NCBI RefSeq assembly: GCF_004193775.1
Contig: NC_041011.1
Location: 46,383,167-46,447,166 of the forward strand
From: Glycine soja
Lineage: Eukaryota > Streptophyta > Magnoliopsida > Fabales > Fabaceae
Direction: 5' to 3'
DNA length: 64,000 bases
Shown: positions 21,191 through 34,400 of the stretch, piece after piece
How positions within the stretch are numbered: the stretch's first letter is position 1
Layout: every line of letters starts with the position of its first letter
The notes under the pieces: model-generated
What the model saw: the letters and a program-made list of their open reading frames with translations, nothing else
Databases searched by the model: none
Told to the model about the DNA's origin: nothing
Translations under genes and position numbers: made by a program

Positions 21191-21594
21191 ATAGCCAATA
21201 TGTTCCAAATTCAATTCGTTTCTCTACTCCATTATATTTCCGTTCCAAATTGATTCGTCCTTTACAAAATCTTTTCTACTTTACTATAAGGGTACATTCT
21301 TACAGGCACTTTAGGCATTGATTTACTAATTAATATGCTATGCATCCAATGTATGCCAAAGGAGATCAGATCCCCAGCAATAATATAGATGGAGCAAATG
21401 GACGCTACATTCCGAAATTGTTGTCTTTCTCTGTTGTACGGGAGCCTAATCCATGCACAAGTGCTGAATATGCTAACAATAATAAGAGAATAAACTTAAT
21501 TCAACATACATAACTTTAAAAGAATTATTTTTTATCTTAATCATTCATTTTTAAGAAAATGAACAATGAGATGAGGAATAAAGTTATAAAATGA

Positions 21595-21774
21595 GGAGAG
21601 ATCAACTTACTCTTATAATAATTAAGAGTCATTTCTTATTTTCATCGTTCATTTTCTTTAATTCTAATGATTAATAAATAAATAATTTTAATAATTAAAT
21701 TTTAGGAAAAAGAATAATTAAAATGAGAAGTAATTTTTTAAAGTTACTCTTAGGTTAGAGTAAGTTGATCTCTC
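21595..21774. mobile_element. MITE with GAGAGATCAACTTACTCT terminal inverted repeats
   Basis: 180 bp. The left end GAGAGATCAACTTACTCT (21595-21612) is an inverted copy of AGAGTAAGTTGATCTCTC at the right end (21757-21774). A second inner stem follows (AAGAGTCATTTCTTATTTTC against AAAATGAGAAGTAATTTTTT). A related terminus occurs at about 43850-43905. No target-site duplication is obvious. Noncoding. Confidence 0.65.
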
Positions 21775-22054
21775 ATGCAAGCAACAATTAATTAATTTCA
21801 TGATATCTGCACATATTCACAGACGAGTTTGTCTAGTCACGGTAAATTATGGCCTGCATTTACAATTCAAAGAGTCAAATTAAGCTTTCAATGACTAAGT
21901 CATCTGCCCCATTTGGAATAAGTCAGCTGGCAACGATATGCACGCATAATCATTGGCAAATATAGTATACATGATATATCAATTTCTTATGTATTTACAT
22001 AAACATTAGTTGAGTCAAAGTGTAGTTTATACATGGTGGAGGTAACTGAACTAT

Positions 22055-22356
22055 TTAGAACCAATACATCTTTAGAGGAACAGTGAATTTAGGGCCTAAA
22101 TGAAGCTCAAGCATCCTGCTTGGAACAACTTGAAGAACACCCGGTTGGTCTCTGCAAATATAAAATAGTAATAATTAATGACAGAGAACAAGTCCCTCAT
22201 TGGACTTAAGGAGTTAGAAACAAGTTAAGAAATATATAAGAGGATTACAAATTTAAAGAGTTACAATTAATATTTTTGGGCAAACTGATCACTCAAGCTA
22301 AATATATCTACTATTAGTTTCAAAATTCTTTACCTAAAGGAGGCCACTGTTGGTTT
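22055..22356 (-). pseudogene. Remnant of subtilisin-propeptide-like inhibitor (I9/SPI-1-type) gene
   Basis: Two exon-like pieces on the minus strand. A short piece ends at 22334 with donor GTAAAG and can be read KPTVASF-R. The next starts at 22151 after a TTTGCAG acceptor and runs to a TAA at 22055. Joined in frame they read FRDQPGVLQVVPSRMLELH and then a divergent tail of about 15 residues. The QPGVLQVVPSRxxxLH core is the conserved end of the inhibitor-I9 fold in plant SPI-1-type propeptide-like inhibitors and subtilase prodomains. Earlier exons that would encode the start of the fold were not found up to 24.5 kb, and a stop (TAG) lies immediately before the short piece. Most likely a decayed gene fragment. 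Confidence 0.45.
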
Positions 22357-22867
22357 CTACTTCTTGCCTAATAATGATAATTACTATTGCCTCATGGAGG
22401 AGATAAAGAACTTGGGTGAATTCTAACCGTCAATATACTACATACTACGTAACCTTGCTTATTGGAGCCCATACATAACTAAAAAAGGCATTTCTTTGAC
22501 TTTGATTTTTTTTGCAATTGGTTTGGAATCTTGGCCTCTATAACAGCAAGTGTATTCAATTTGGTATGAGGACTTGTGTTTAATCTTTGAAGCTTCATTT
22601 TCACCTTTCTTGAGCAGAATTTGAGATTGATGCCCCAAACTTGAACAGTTCAATTATAAAGGTTATGTTATTCCATCTTTCTATGGTATGGCATATGGTT
22701 CTAAAATCACGGTTGCGATCGTAATGTTTGTCGTGCACACAAATTGTGTTGCTACTCCTTGGGATTTGTTACATCATTTTAATCTTGTGGCATAAAATGC
22801 TTATAAACATGGAAGTTGGCGATTTTACAGCACCAATTTCGATTTTGTGACAGTGTTAAAAGAACTT

Positions 22868-23240
22868 AGAGTATGTTTGGATGTGGAAATTTAAAATTTT
22901 GAGAAATTTTAAATTTTAAGAGTTTCAAATACTTCAATTGAAATTCTTTTTTTATTTTTAAAATTTTGTGTTTGGATAAAAAAAATTAAAATTATGAAGA
23001 TGAAAAAAATGAATGAAAATAAAGAGAAGATATGATTGATGTACTAGTTATACGTGTTCTCCTGGGTGTTTCTTGAAGAAGAGAATTTCAATTTCTCACC
23101 TTTTAGAAGGAAATTGAAATTCCAGATTTTTAGTTGTTTAAAATTCTGTTTTAAAATTTCAAAATTTTAAATTCTTTCTAAATTACAAAAATTCAAATTC
23201 TCTAATAAATTACTTTTCTTAGTTAAAATTTTCTATCCAA
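22868..23240. mobile_element. MITE-like repeat, copy 2 of the dispersed AT-rich family
   Basis: About 370 bp, same orientation as the copy at 18056-18495. It starts TGTTTGGATGTGGAAATTTA and ends near AAATTTTCTATCCAAAAG, so the termini are imperfect inverted repeats. It contains the shared TACGTGTTCT and TTTTAGTTGTTTAAAATTCT words and lacks about 30 bp present in copy 1. Noncoding. Confidence 0.6.
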
Positions 23241-24584
23241 AAGTAGTGTGAGAGTCAATGAACTTACATGGGACACATGCCCGAGTGTTTGATGCAAAGA
23301 CTAAAATGATTAATTAAAACCATACAATATGCGACTTATTTCTGCAAGCATTTGGTTCTTTAACATCGTGTATCCATTTTATGCATCAAGATTCAAGATT
23401 AAAACAATGCGACAAGTCCTGTAGTCGCAAGGAGTGCCAACACAATTCGTTACTTGCAAACTATCTCATCTAGTCATCTTGTCCAAGAAGTGCGTCGCCT
23501 AAACTCTGCAACTTAATTTGATACTCTCCAATCAAGGGTAAGAACCCACACAATAAAAGGAGGAAGGTGTTATTGTGTGGATGAGAAAAAAAGAAGGAAA
23601 CAAAAAGGGGAGAAGAAAAAGTGGAGAAAGAAGAAAGGAAAAATGTGTTTGATAGAGTCTAAAACATAAAATATAAGGATTAAAATGAGTAGTTTTTATG
23701 TTTAAGGAATAAAATATAAAGAGATCAAAAGGTAAAAAATAATGTAAGTATATAGACTTAAAACTTAAAGTGCAACACACCTTAACATCACGTCAGCCAC
23801 TATTAAAGACGTTATGTATTTTTTTAACAGAAACAATGAATGCATGTATATGATGAGGCCATTCACTCCTCTCGCTGATCGTGATACTGGTGGATCCTGC
23901 TGTAGTCGTTGATGGGAAAAGTACTCCAATCAGCTCTGTACCATTATAGGATTATAGGAGTAATTCAACTTAATTTTTTTTACAATGTCATAATTGTTGT
24001 GAAAGATTTATTAATTTTAATTTTGTTGATGATTGATATTTATTGAAAATCTAAATAAGGATTGATACAAGATAATTAAAATTTAAATTAATCAGATATA
24101 TCAGTAATAAAATGTCTAACATATAGCTCCATTATTTAATGTAAAAAAATCTAAAAAATTGCTTTAATCTCACTAGTTTTTGGATTAACACTGATTCAGA
24201 TGAGAATCTTTATTGAGATCTCTTGTATGATATATTTAGGAGTAACAATCAAACTATTATGAGATTATGAGTACATTTAATATTTTTGTAAGCTATAGAA
24301 TTAGATAAAAAATATATTTGAATTATAAAGAAAATAGAAATAAGCAATATGATGAAAATAAACATAATAAATTTCGATAGATATGACATATGGTCTTTAA
24401 TTGAGTAAAAAAGAAAAAGAGAAATTCCAGCAAAAATAAATTGAGATTGGAAGATTCTCCTTTGAACTCCATATTTTTCTTTCCGTTTCCGTCTTCTCCT
24501 TCCACGAGGAACACATACACCGTTTCTCCCTCAGATCTAAAATCACACCCACTCTCTTTTTTCCCTTCACACGGAACCGCGACG

Positions 24585-27500
24585 ATGTCGAGCGACAGCG
24601 ACGAAGACGAGCTCCTCCAGATGGCGCTGAAGGAGCAAGCGCAGCGAGATGTCAACTACGGCGGCAAATCCTCCTCCAATTCCCGAAAGCCGGTGGCAAA
24701 CTACGTCCAGCCGCTGAAGAAACCCGCTCCTCCGCCGAAACAGTCGCAGGGCAAAGGCAGAGTCGCCGACGACGACGACGATTCCGAAATCGAGATGCTC
24801 AGCATCTCTAGCGGCGACGAGGACAACGTCCAAGATCCGGTTGCCGCCTCCAGGACCAAAGCTGCCGCAGCCGGAAGACCGGTGCGCGAAGACGATCGCA
24901 CCTGGGACGGCGAGGAGCCTAGTCGCTGGAAGCACGTTGACGAGGCTGAGGTACGCGATAATCGCATGTGTCAGTGCTTTGCATTTTAGACGCACCGAAT
25001 CAATTTTCAATTTTATGCTATTGAATAGTTAGTATTCTTATTTCTCTCCGACCTAAACCCTATGATTTCGATAGGATGTAATGCTATGTTCTGGATTTAT
25101 TAATTAATCTTCACGAATGTACGAGGAGAATCTTAGGAATCTGAGATGGTAGTAGAGAAGGCTGATACGGAAACATGTCTCAAAGAAGAAGATCCATAGA
25201 CCATAGAAAACTCTGAAATTGATTGATTGAATGATATGAGACGCAAATACAAAGAACCTGTCATACATTTGTAGCAAGAGAAGTTACTGAGCTATGCATG
25301 CAATAGTCAGAGAAAACTAATAGATTCAGCAGCGGAAACAGAGAACCCTACTCATAGGCAATATAAATGCTAATTTATCCTTACTCTTGGACTGGTTCAG
25401 TAACCAAAACAGGGCCGGCTCTGAGATTTTTGGTGCCCTGGGCGAACTGAAAAAATTATACCCTCGAAATCATTTAAATTTTATCCTTTTTCATTTTTTG
25501 TTTTACTCATTGTTTCCCAATTGGAGGAAATCTATTGAAAATTATTTTATTTTTATAATAACCTTTATATAATTTTAAAATTATATAAATTTTTCTTTTA
25601 ATTTAATATCCCTCTAAACATGGTGCCTGGGCGGTCGCCCACCTAGACCGCCTTCAGCACAACATGATTATTTCAAAAACAAAGTTGAGGAACAGTTTGT
25701 GAAGTATTGTAGTTTCACTTTTGATTGTTTTATCACTTTCCTTGTGTTTTTGCAACATGCGTGTTCCAATATTAGATCCGGATGTATATTGTAATTGTAT
25801 ACTTGAAACGGGGGAACTAATGTCTTTGTTAATTCCCTTCTTTTAAGGGGTTCTTTAATGACTATCGTGTTCCATTGCATTTTGGTTTGCTCTCTTTCAG
25901 CCATTCAAATATAACGTAATAACATCGTAGATCCTATTATTGATGTCCACATTGTAACTAGGTTGAAATACCTGCCTTAAATTGAATGAGTTCTTGGAGG
26001 GCTGTGTGCGCTGTTAAGTTAAAAGAGATTAGATTTGTAGGCATCTTATGTTTTATGGGCTACATTTGGCTTGTCATCTCTGTTTTTTGTTCCTTTCTTT
26101 TTGTGTTGTTTATAGTTTTTTTTATTATTGTAAATATACTATGGACTTTTTTGGAATATGCTATTCATCATAAGCTGGGAAGTTTGGAATTTTGATGTTT
26201 TGTTGATGTTCTATGAAATTAAATGAAATCCTGTTTATTATATGAAGTACTTATGAAATTCTGTTTAATTTAATGTAGTTGGGCTTCTTTGACAGCTTGC
26301 TCGTAGGGTTCGTGAAATGAGGGAAACAAGATCAGCACCTGCACCTCAAAAATTTGTGGCTTCAAAATTTGAAAAAGAAGGTTCTGCAGTGGGTAGAAAG
26401 GGGCTTACCTACCTACAGTCATTCCCTCGTGGCATGGAATGTGTTGATCCACTGGGGTTGGGGTAAAGTTCATTTTGATGGTTATCTTACATTGCTTTTG
26501 CACTGTTTCCCTCTGTTATGTTAGTCTTTGGCTCTATTGCTGGTGTTATTTCCATGTTTCTTCAGTTCTGAGGGATTAATCCTTGACATTTACTGGTATT
26601 GGCATTTGGCAGGATCATAGACAACAGAACGCTAAGGTTGATCACTGAGTCTGCACATAGTTCTCCCAAGACTGACAAGGATATTCAGGATGGCAACTTA
26701 CGTGGTAATTATTTTTATTTGATAGATGTTATGTACAAAAATTACTTTACTAAAGTCAATCTTTATAGTTCTCTTTTTGTTTTTTTTTTGCAAATAATGT
26801 CTTCTTGTAACAAGATTTGATTAAGAGAAAAGAAATACCCAGGAAGCACTCTTACTATCAAGTTAATAATGTTACAAGATGTTCTATGTGTGATTGTCTC
26901 TCTCTCTCTCCCTCCTGTTTCTGGTTTAATAATGTGTAATCATTTGGCATGTCTGAAGGAATGGAATGAGGATTGCATTCATTTTTGGAGGGAATGACCA
27001 TTCCCTCTTTCTGTGAAGTTTCTAAAAAGAACATTCGTTTTCCCATTCCTACTATCTGACTCTTGAATTCTCCCTTTCCATTTAAAGTTCAGAAGCAAGT
27101 TTTGAAACAGAATTTTATGCTATCATCTCTAAACTTTCTGTTGCTTGTCTCACTTGTGTCAGTTTGTCATGATGTGGATGCTATTTCTTCTATATCAAAA
27201 ACAAAAAAATGTGGATGCTAATCTCCATGAAAATAATAGCGAAATTGTAATTGCACACAAGTATTACCATACCAAATAATGGTTATAAGAGTGTGGCTAT
27301 AAATGGACATGTTATCAATTGAGTTCTACTTTACAAATGTAGCGAAATTATAATTACACACAAGTATGACCATACCAAATATTGTTTAGATTGATTGGAA
27401 AATTTGTAACAGATTTCTTCTTCTTAACTCTCCTTTTGGCTTTCATTCACATGCTTCTTCTTTAAGTGTTCATGAGGCTGACAGCATTTTTTATTCCCTT

Positions 27501-30500
27501 ATACAGAAAAATTGCTGTATTTTTCGGAGAACTTCGATGCAAAGATGTTCTTATCACGGATACACAGTAATACCAGTGCTGCCGATCTGGAGGCTGGTGC
27601 ACTTGCTTTGAAAACTGATTTCAAAAGTCGTACTGAGCAGAGAAAGCAGTTGGTTAAGGACAACTTTGATTGCTTTGTCTCTTGCAAAACAACAATTGAT
27701 GGTATGGACTTTATTTTTGCACGATATTCAAAACCCTAGTTAACCATACAAAAGTAATCTTTTAGTCTTGGGTGACTGGTATTCCTATCATGCTCAAGCT
27801 CTTACTCTTTCTTTCTCATTGGTTGTCCAAGCATTTTGGTAAAAAAATAAAGTTTAAGCGTGTCAATTCCCAAGAATTTCTTTTATTTTGATGTGAAAAA
27901 TTTCTTTTTTAATTTCCAGATATTGAGTCAAAGTTAAGACAAATTGAGGATGACCCTGAAGGGTCTGGGACTTCCCATTTGTTTAATATTATTCAGGATG
28001 TTAGTTTGCAGGCTAATCGTGCCTTGAAGCCTTTATTTGAGAGACAGGTGGGCTGGTGGCTGAAGTCTTTATTCTAGATTTTGTTGTGGCTGCTATTCTA
28101 GATTTCAAAATAATTTTATTCACGACTTCTATGAATTGTGTAGGCTCAAGCAGAAAAAATTAGGACTGTCCAAGGTATGCTACAGAGGTTTCGAACACTT
28201 TTCAACCTACCAAGTACTATCCGAGGCAGCATTAGCAAGGGTGAATATGATTTGGCAGTCAGGGAGTACAAGAAGGCCAAATCGATTGTTCTGCCCTCCC
28301 ATGTATAAAACTTTTATATTGATTTAGATTTTTCTTTAGGTGCCCCTTGTTTGATTGGTAAACAAGTTTAATTTCGAGGTTTCTTGAAATTCTAGTATAC
28401 ATGCTCATGAATTTTGGTCTCAAGTACATCCGTCCTTGTACTAATATAAGAATAAGAATTGCATCCATTCAAGCATTTACTGATTTAGGGGCATAACATG
28501 TTTGTGAATTTTCTGGTTACTCTAACCATCAGCTTTATCATGCTCTTTTACTTACTGAACTTGACTATTCTTATGGTCTCAATTCAGATTCAGGTAGGTA
28601 TCCTAAAACGTGTTCTTGAAGAGGTTGAGAAAGTGATGAATGACTTCAAGACTATGCTTTTCAAGTCTATGGAAGATCCACAAATAGATCCAACAAACGT
28701 AAGTTTTTAATTTCTTCAATTTACCTGCTATGTTGGAATGAAATTAATTGCAAAGAAGCATTGGGCTGTAAACAAGGTTGCATTTCAGTATGCAGTATCT
28801 TTGTGCTGACTCGTGGAGTTGTGGTGTTATGATTGCTCTGCATCTTGCTTAGCAGTTACTGATACATAATATTGCATGAGTTAGTAGTGTTTTAAGCCAA
28901 TTTAGAATGAAATTTCATTAATTTTTTGATGTTGGGAAAAACTCAAGTTCTACATTGGCTAGAGATAGTGCCAAGATAGAGTATATAAGTGGATGACAAC
29001 CCTCACCCTATGAGCTAACTTTTGGAGTTAAGTTAGGTCCAAACCCACATTCTAAGAGATTAAGAAAAAAGGCACAAATAAGGAGATTTGATGTTTGCTT
29101 GCAGAATGCATATTGATGTAGGCTTGAAGGCTGAAGCCTTGCCATTTGATCTCCTTCGTTCTATTTTAACATGGTATTTTAATGTTTATTGAAGCACATC
29201 ATCTTGGGCATGCCACTGGTAGTGGGCTAGTGACAAGGCCTTTGGGTAGTTTGCAGGAGATACCAGGTTCAAACATTTGTGCAACCATGTTAAGAAATTG
29301 CATTTCATATGGACTAACACTGGTATAGTTTATTGGATTGACTTTTCAAAAAAACCATATCAATGCTGCAACATGATTAAATTAAATAAAAACATATTGC
29401 TTATGTGATAGACCAGTGAGGCTACTTATTCTTTAAGTTGCTCTTTGTTGTTCCTGCCCATGGCTTTCAATCTATGAAGCTTGGACACCTTTCCTGTTTT
29501 TTTTTTTTCTTTTTAATAAAAAATCACATCTTTAAGTTAATATTTTTTTTAATTAGTATAAAAAGTTTTTTCCACTATGTTTATTTCTCTCCACACTTTT
29601 TCATTCATCCAAATAAGTAATGGGATTTTTTTTTTACTTCGTCTTTATTTCTATATCTATCCAATCAATACCTTTTTTCTACTCTGTTTTCCTTCTATTT
29701 ACATCCTTTCAATTTCTCTCTCATATTTCTTTTCTCCCAATTTCACTCATCTAAACAAATCATAAGTGCTTACATTATAAAATAATGTCTCTTAATATTC
29801 TTGTGAGGCTCATCATTATAGATTTAAGATGAATATACAAGAACATACTGATATTTTTTCATTGGATTAAAAGCGAATATGAAAATATTGATTATTAATT
29901 TAGATCTGTAATCTCTTGCCATGTTGTGTACATCTATTTTTATTTGAGTTTTTCACATTGGTCGTGTTTGGTGTCTGTTGTAGACCTGCTTCACAGTTTC
30001 AAAGTAGTTGCCATCTCCAGGTTCTAAAGAAACTTTTGATAGCCTTGCTGCATTCTTTGTTTTCTTACTTCCTGTGTGTTTTTACTTTTACGCTTTTGAA
30101 GATACCTTGGCCTCTGGAACTGCAAAAAAACTCATCAAAATAAGTCACATAGGTCTATCAACAGGTCATGTCCACAAAATGAAGACCTCAAAAAGTGCTA
30201 ATGTAAAGGACTTTCCTGTTCTGTACTTGTTGAAGAATACTTTAAGCTGTTATATGGGTTCTTGTCAATATTTTATGTGACATTGTGGTGTTCTAAATCA
30301 CATAGAAGAGAAAACAGTTATGAGCATTGTAATCCTTATAATTTTGTTGTTTGCATGGACACTAGTAAAACCTACCTATACTGACAGCATCATGGACTGG
30401 TGATATTTATTATGTTAATAATATGGTGATTAAGTTAGAGATGGATTGCAGCGATCTTGTTTCTCTGGTTGCTAGGGTGATTATAACACTTGCTTGTTCT

Positions 30501-31375
30501 TCATGTAGCTTGAGAATACTGTGAGGTTACTGTTGGATTTGGAGCCGGAGTCAGATCCAGTGTGGCATTATTTGAATATTCAGGTACAAAAATTCCTGTT
30601 CATGCTAGTATGTTTGAAATATTTGCCATTTAGTTCATATTTACTGCTGAAGTTGTTTTGACTATATAGTGAACAATATTGAGGAGTAAGGATAAAATGT
30701 CAATTGCTAGAATGTTGCTGTTGGTAGTCGTAGACCTGTTATTTATGATGACCAAGTTTCATGTTGATTTGTACCTACTTGCCCCCAAGTTTTTTTACAC
30801 TTTTAATTTTTCACCCTTCAAGCTTTGATTGTTTTTAGAACTTGCCATTTTCACTTCCATTGGGATGGCCAAATTGTTGAGTCCATTTGGTTTGTTTCCT
30901 TCACAGAATCAGAGAATTTGTGGTCTGCTTGAGAAGTGTACTTTAGACCATGAGGCCAGAATGGAAAATTTGCATAATGAGTTGCGCGAAAGGGCTCTTT
31001 CTGATGCCAGATGGAGGCAGATTCAAGAAGATATGAATGAATCTGTAGGTGTAAAGTTTATGGTCATGTAATGTCATTAAGCTAGGTTAAAATTTTGGTG
31101 CAAGTTTTTTTAATAGTATTTTTGTAACTATTGTCAGTCAGATATCAACAACTCTCCTATTGGTAATACCTATCCTGCGGTCCAGTCTCATCCATCAGAT
31201 CTAACTGGTGAAGAGGTTGATGGTTTAAGAGGAAGGTATATCCACAGATTAACTGCTGTAATCATCCATTATATACCAGCCTTCTGGAAGGTTGCACTCT
31301 CTGTTTTCAGTGGAAAATTTGCCAAGGTATTATTATTTTTTTTGCTTTTACTAAGGTATTATTATTTGGTGTGTG

Positions 31376-31431
<56 letters not shown>

Positions 31432-34400
31432 TGAATTATTTATAATTTTTTTTTCATTCTGAGTTACTGAATATCTGAAATCTTTTCTTTTTTCTCTGTT
31501 TCTTCTTTCAAGTTTTTAATTTCTCTTCTTCGGTAATCTAGATTCCATAAGATACTTCTGGAAATGCAGTTATGGTCTTGTTTTTTGTATTTTACCATTC
31601 TATATATTTTATGTTAGTGTTGTTTATTTTCTTAAACTTCAAACATAATTACATGTGCTATATATTTGTGGTGCCCTTTTTTGTTTTTCCAGTCTTCCCA
31701 AGTTCCCACTGATTCAAATTCCAACAGTTCTGCAAATAAAATTGAAGAAAAAGCTGGAGATGGGAAATACTCAAGCCATTCTCTTGATGAAGTTGCTGCA
31801 ATGATATGCAGCACAATATCACTGTATGGAGTCAAGGTAATTATTGTGTTCACATGACCCTTTCTCCTATGTAAATATATATTTTCTGACTTTGCAATCT
31901 CTTTATAATATGTACGGAAAATTAATTTTCTGATTTTTTCTCTTAAGTGCTATATATTATTTTCAATCGCCTTTTATTTTTTACTTTTATACTTATTTAG
32001 TTTGGTCTCTGATTTGACATCATGTGAATTTGGAGATTTGGGTTAGAAATGTTTTTGCAATTTTCATGGTTAGATCTTAATAGGTCCATAATGAAGGTAT
32101 ATAGGACAGGGAAAAGAGGGGGTGGGGGAATAGAAGATGAAAGGACAAATGGGCCTCAGAAACAAGGCCTGCTTGTGTATGAGAGCAGAAAGAATCAAGT
32201 GCTACAAGTTGCACTAGCTGAAGTGGAAAGGAAGATAGGTGGGCATAATGGAATGGACAGCTTGCAAGGAGAGCAGAGAGGAAGATAAGAGAATCATGCC
32301 GAATGATAGAAGAGAGTGGGGAGGGGGAGAAACCGAAAAGGGGCTGGGTCATTCTTGAAGGAAGGTTATTGTAGCCAGGCTGAGAAGAAGTTCTTCCTCA
32401 GGAAGGGGGTGTCTGGGTTTGTTTTTCCTATTTACCATTCAGCAAGGGAGCTCTGCTCCATTCATAGGTTTTCTTTTCTTAAAATTCTCCTCAATTCTAC
32501 ATTGTAATAGACGACTTTTTCTGTTTTGAGCTATATTTCAATATAAATACTATTTTATTCATATTCAAATTCTGGTGCCTACCAGATTTATCTGTTCTTC
32601 TGTCCAGCTATAGATGTGAACAAAGAGTGCATTTTTTTCCCACATAAAATAGAATGTTGAGAGCCTCTTACCAGAGGTATGTCAGAAGTGCCTTTGTCTT
32701 ATGGTCTGGATAACACTTTCTTTGACCCTCTCTGTCATTCTTGTGCTATTAGGCTATAACAAAGTTTTCAGTTATTGCTATCAGTCTTGATTGTCCTGGA
32801 GTCATATATATGTTTTAACATTTTATTTTTCAAGATCTGGCTTGTATCCCCCACCCACCCTTCTCTCTGGAGTCCTACTTTTCATATCTGGAAGCCTTTT
32901 TTTTTATATATATAAACATAAAATAATGGGGCTACCTGCATGTAAAAAATTAATCTAGTATTTAGAGAAGTGTATATTGCACATGGTTGATTTGACAAGT
33001 GTGCGTCATGGTTTTCTCTTTTTCCTATTGGTTTTGCATGCCCCCTGATAGCCAGCCTCCCATTGGTGCAGGTTACTAGCATTTTTCATGATCTAGAGGA
33101 ATCAAATGTCCTCCAATTCTACATGAGTGAGGCCATAGAAGATATATCTAAAGCATGTGCAACTTTGGAATTGAAGGAAGCTGCTCCTCCGATTGCTGGT
33201 ATCAGTTCTTCAAATATAAAAGTTATTGTCATATATTAAGTTTCTCTGAGTGCATGTCTTTCTCTTTGTTCCAGTTGCATCTATCCGAACTCTGCAATCA
33301 GAGATTATAAAGATTTACATACTGAGGCTTTGCTCTTGGATGCGGGCATCGGTTGAAGAGGTTTCAAAGGATGTGACATGGGTTATTGTTTCAATTCTTG
33401 AAAGGAACAAATCCCCATATGCAATCTCATTCTTGCCTTTAACATTCCGTTCAGTTGTAGCCTCAGCAATGGATCAAATCAATTCGTAAGTCTAAATAAT
33501 TTGCATCAAAACTTGTGTTTAATTTTTAAAAACTCATTTCTTGAGTCTTATTTGGGGGCATACTTGAAATTTTCCTCATAGTTTATCATCTTATTTTTAT
33601 TTTTTTAGTTCTCTATCTTTGTAGTGAAGTTTAGTGTTTCTGTATATGTCATGAACCTACAAGGAAAAATTTCAAGATCTTAATTTGGATGAGAATTCCT
33701 GTCCCCTGATTTACAATTGTCTGGGTTCTTTCTGAAATTTGGGGTTAATATTTCAATGATCTCTTCAGGATGCTTCGGTCCTTAAGGAATGAGGCAACAA
33801 AGTCAGAGGATATGTTTATGCAACTTCAAGAAATTCAAGAATCTGTCAGACTTGCATTTTTAAATTGCTTCCTGGATTTTGCTGGTATGTTGGATTTTGT
33901 TTATCTTATACCTAATAGCATGCTTTTCCAGAAAAAAGAAATTAAAGAAAATAAAAGATAGTGAAAGGACATAATGGTGTCACCGTGTAAAGCACATAAA
34001 GTTTCAGTTATAAATCAGCTTTTGTTTAATTGGTAGGTAGTTTAGAGCGTATTGGATTTGAACTTGGCCAACATAGATCAGACGAAGAGGGCTCCCAGTT
34101 ACCAAATGGATATACACATGAATTGGAAAATGCACCTTCTGGTCTTCGTGGAGGTGTTATTGATCCCCATCAACAGTTATTGATTGTTCTAAGCAATATT
34201 GGATATTGCAAAAATGAACTTTCTTGTGAGTTGTATGACAAATATAGACACATCTGGCAGCATTCCAGGTACTTTGTCGTTGTTGTTCCCTGAGTTTATA
34301 AAAAGTTCTGGTAAAATTTTGTGGAGTTCATCAGGAATGCATGCTATTAAAGTTGAGTGAGATTTTCTTAAGCTGCAACTTGTTACCTTACCCTGCTAAA

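Larger units (their letters stand above)
19552..24584. other. Intergenic region with repeats and one gene remnant
   Basis: About 5 kb. Contents: promoter of the UPBEAT1-like gene (to about 19800), a (TA)n microsatellite at 21132-21187, a MITE at 21595-21774, a remnant of an I9-type inhibitor gene at 22055-22356, a MITE-like copy at 22868-23240, and the promoter/5' leader of SEC5 before 24585 (pyrimidine-rich 24470-24580, no clear TATA). Between 19800 and 20200 the base composition is more balanced than the surroundings, but no coding frame is recognisable. Confidence 0.55.

Noticed and set aside
24567..25010. 147-codon minus-strand frame opposite SEC5 exon 1
   Set aside because: Antisense shadow of a GC-richer coding exon; no recognisable protein features.
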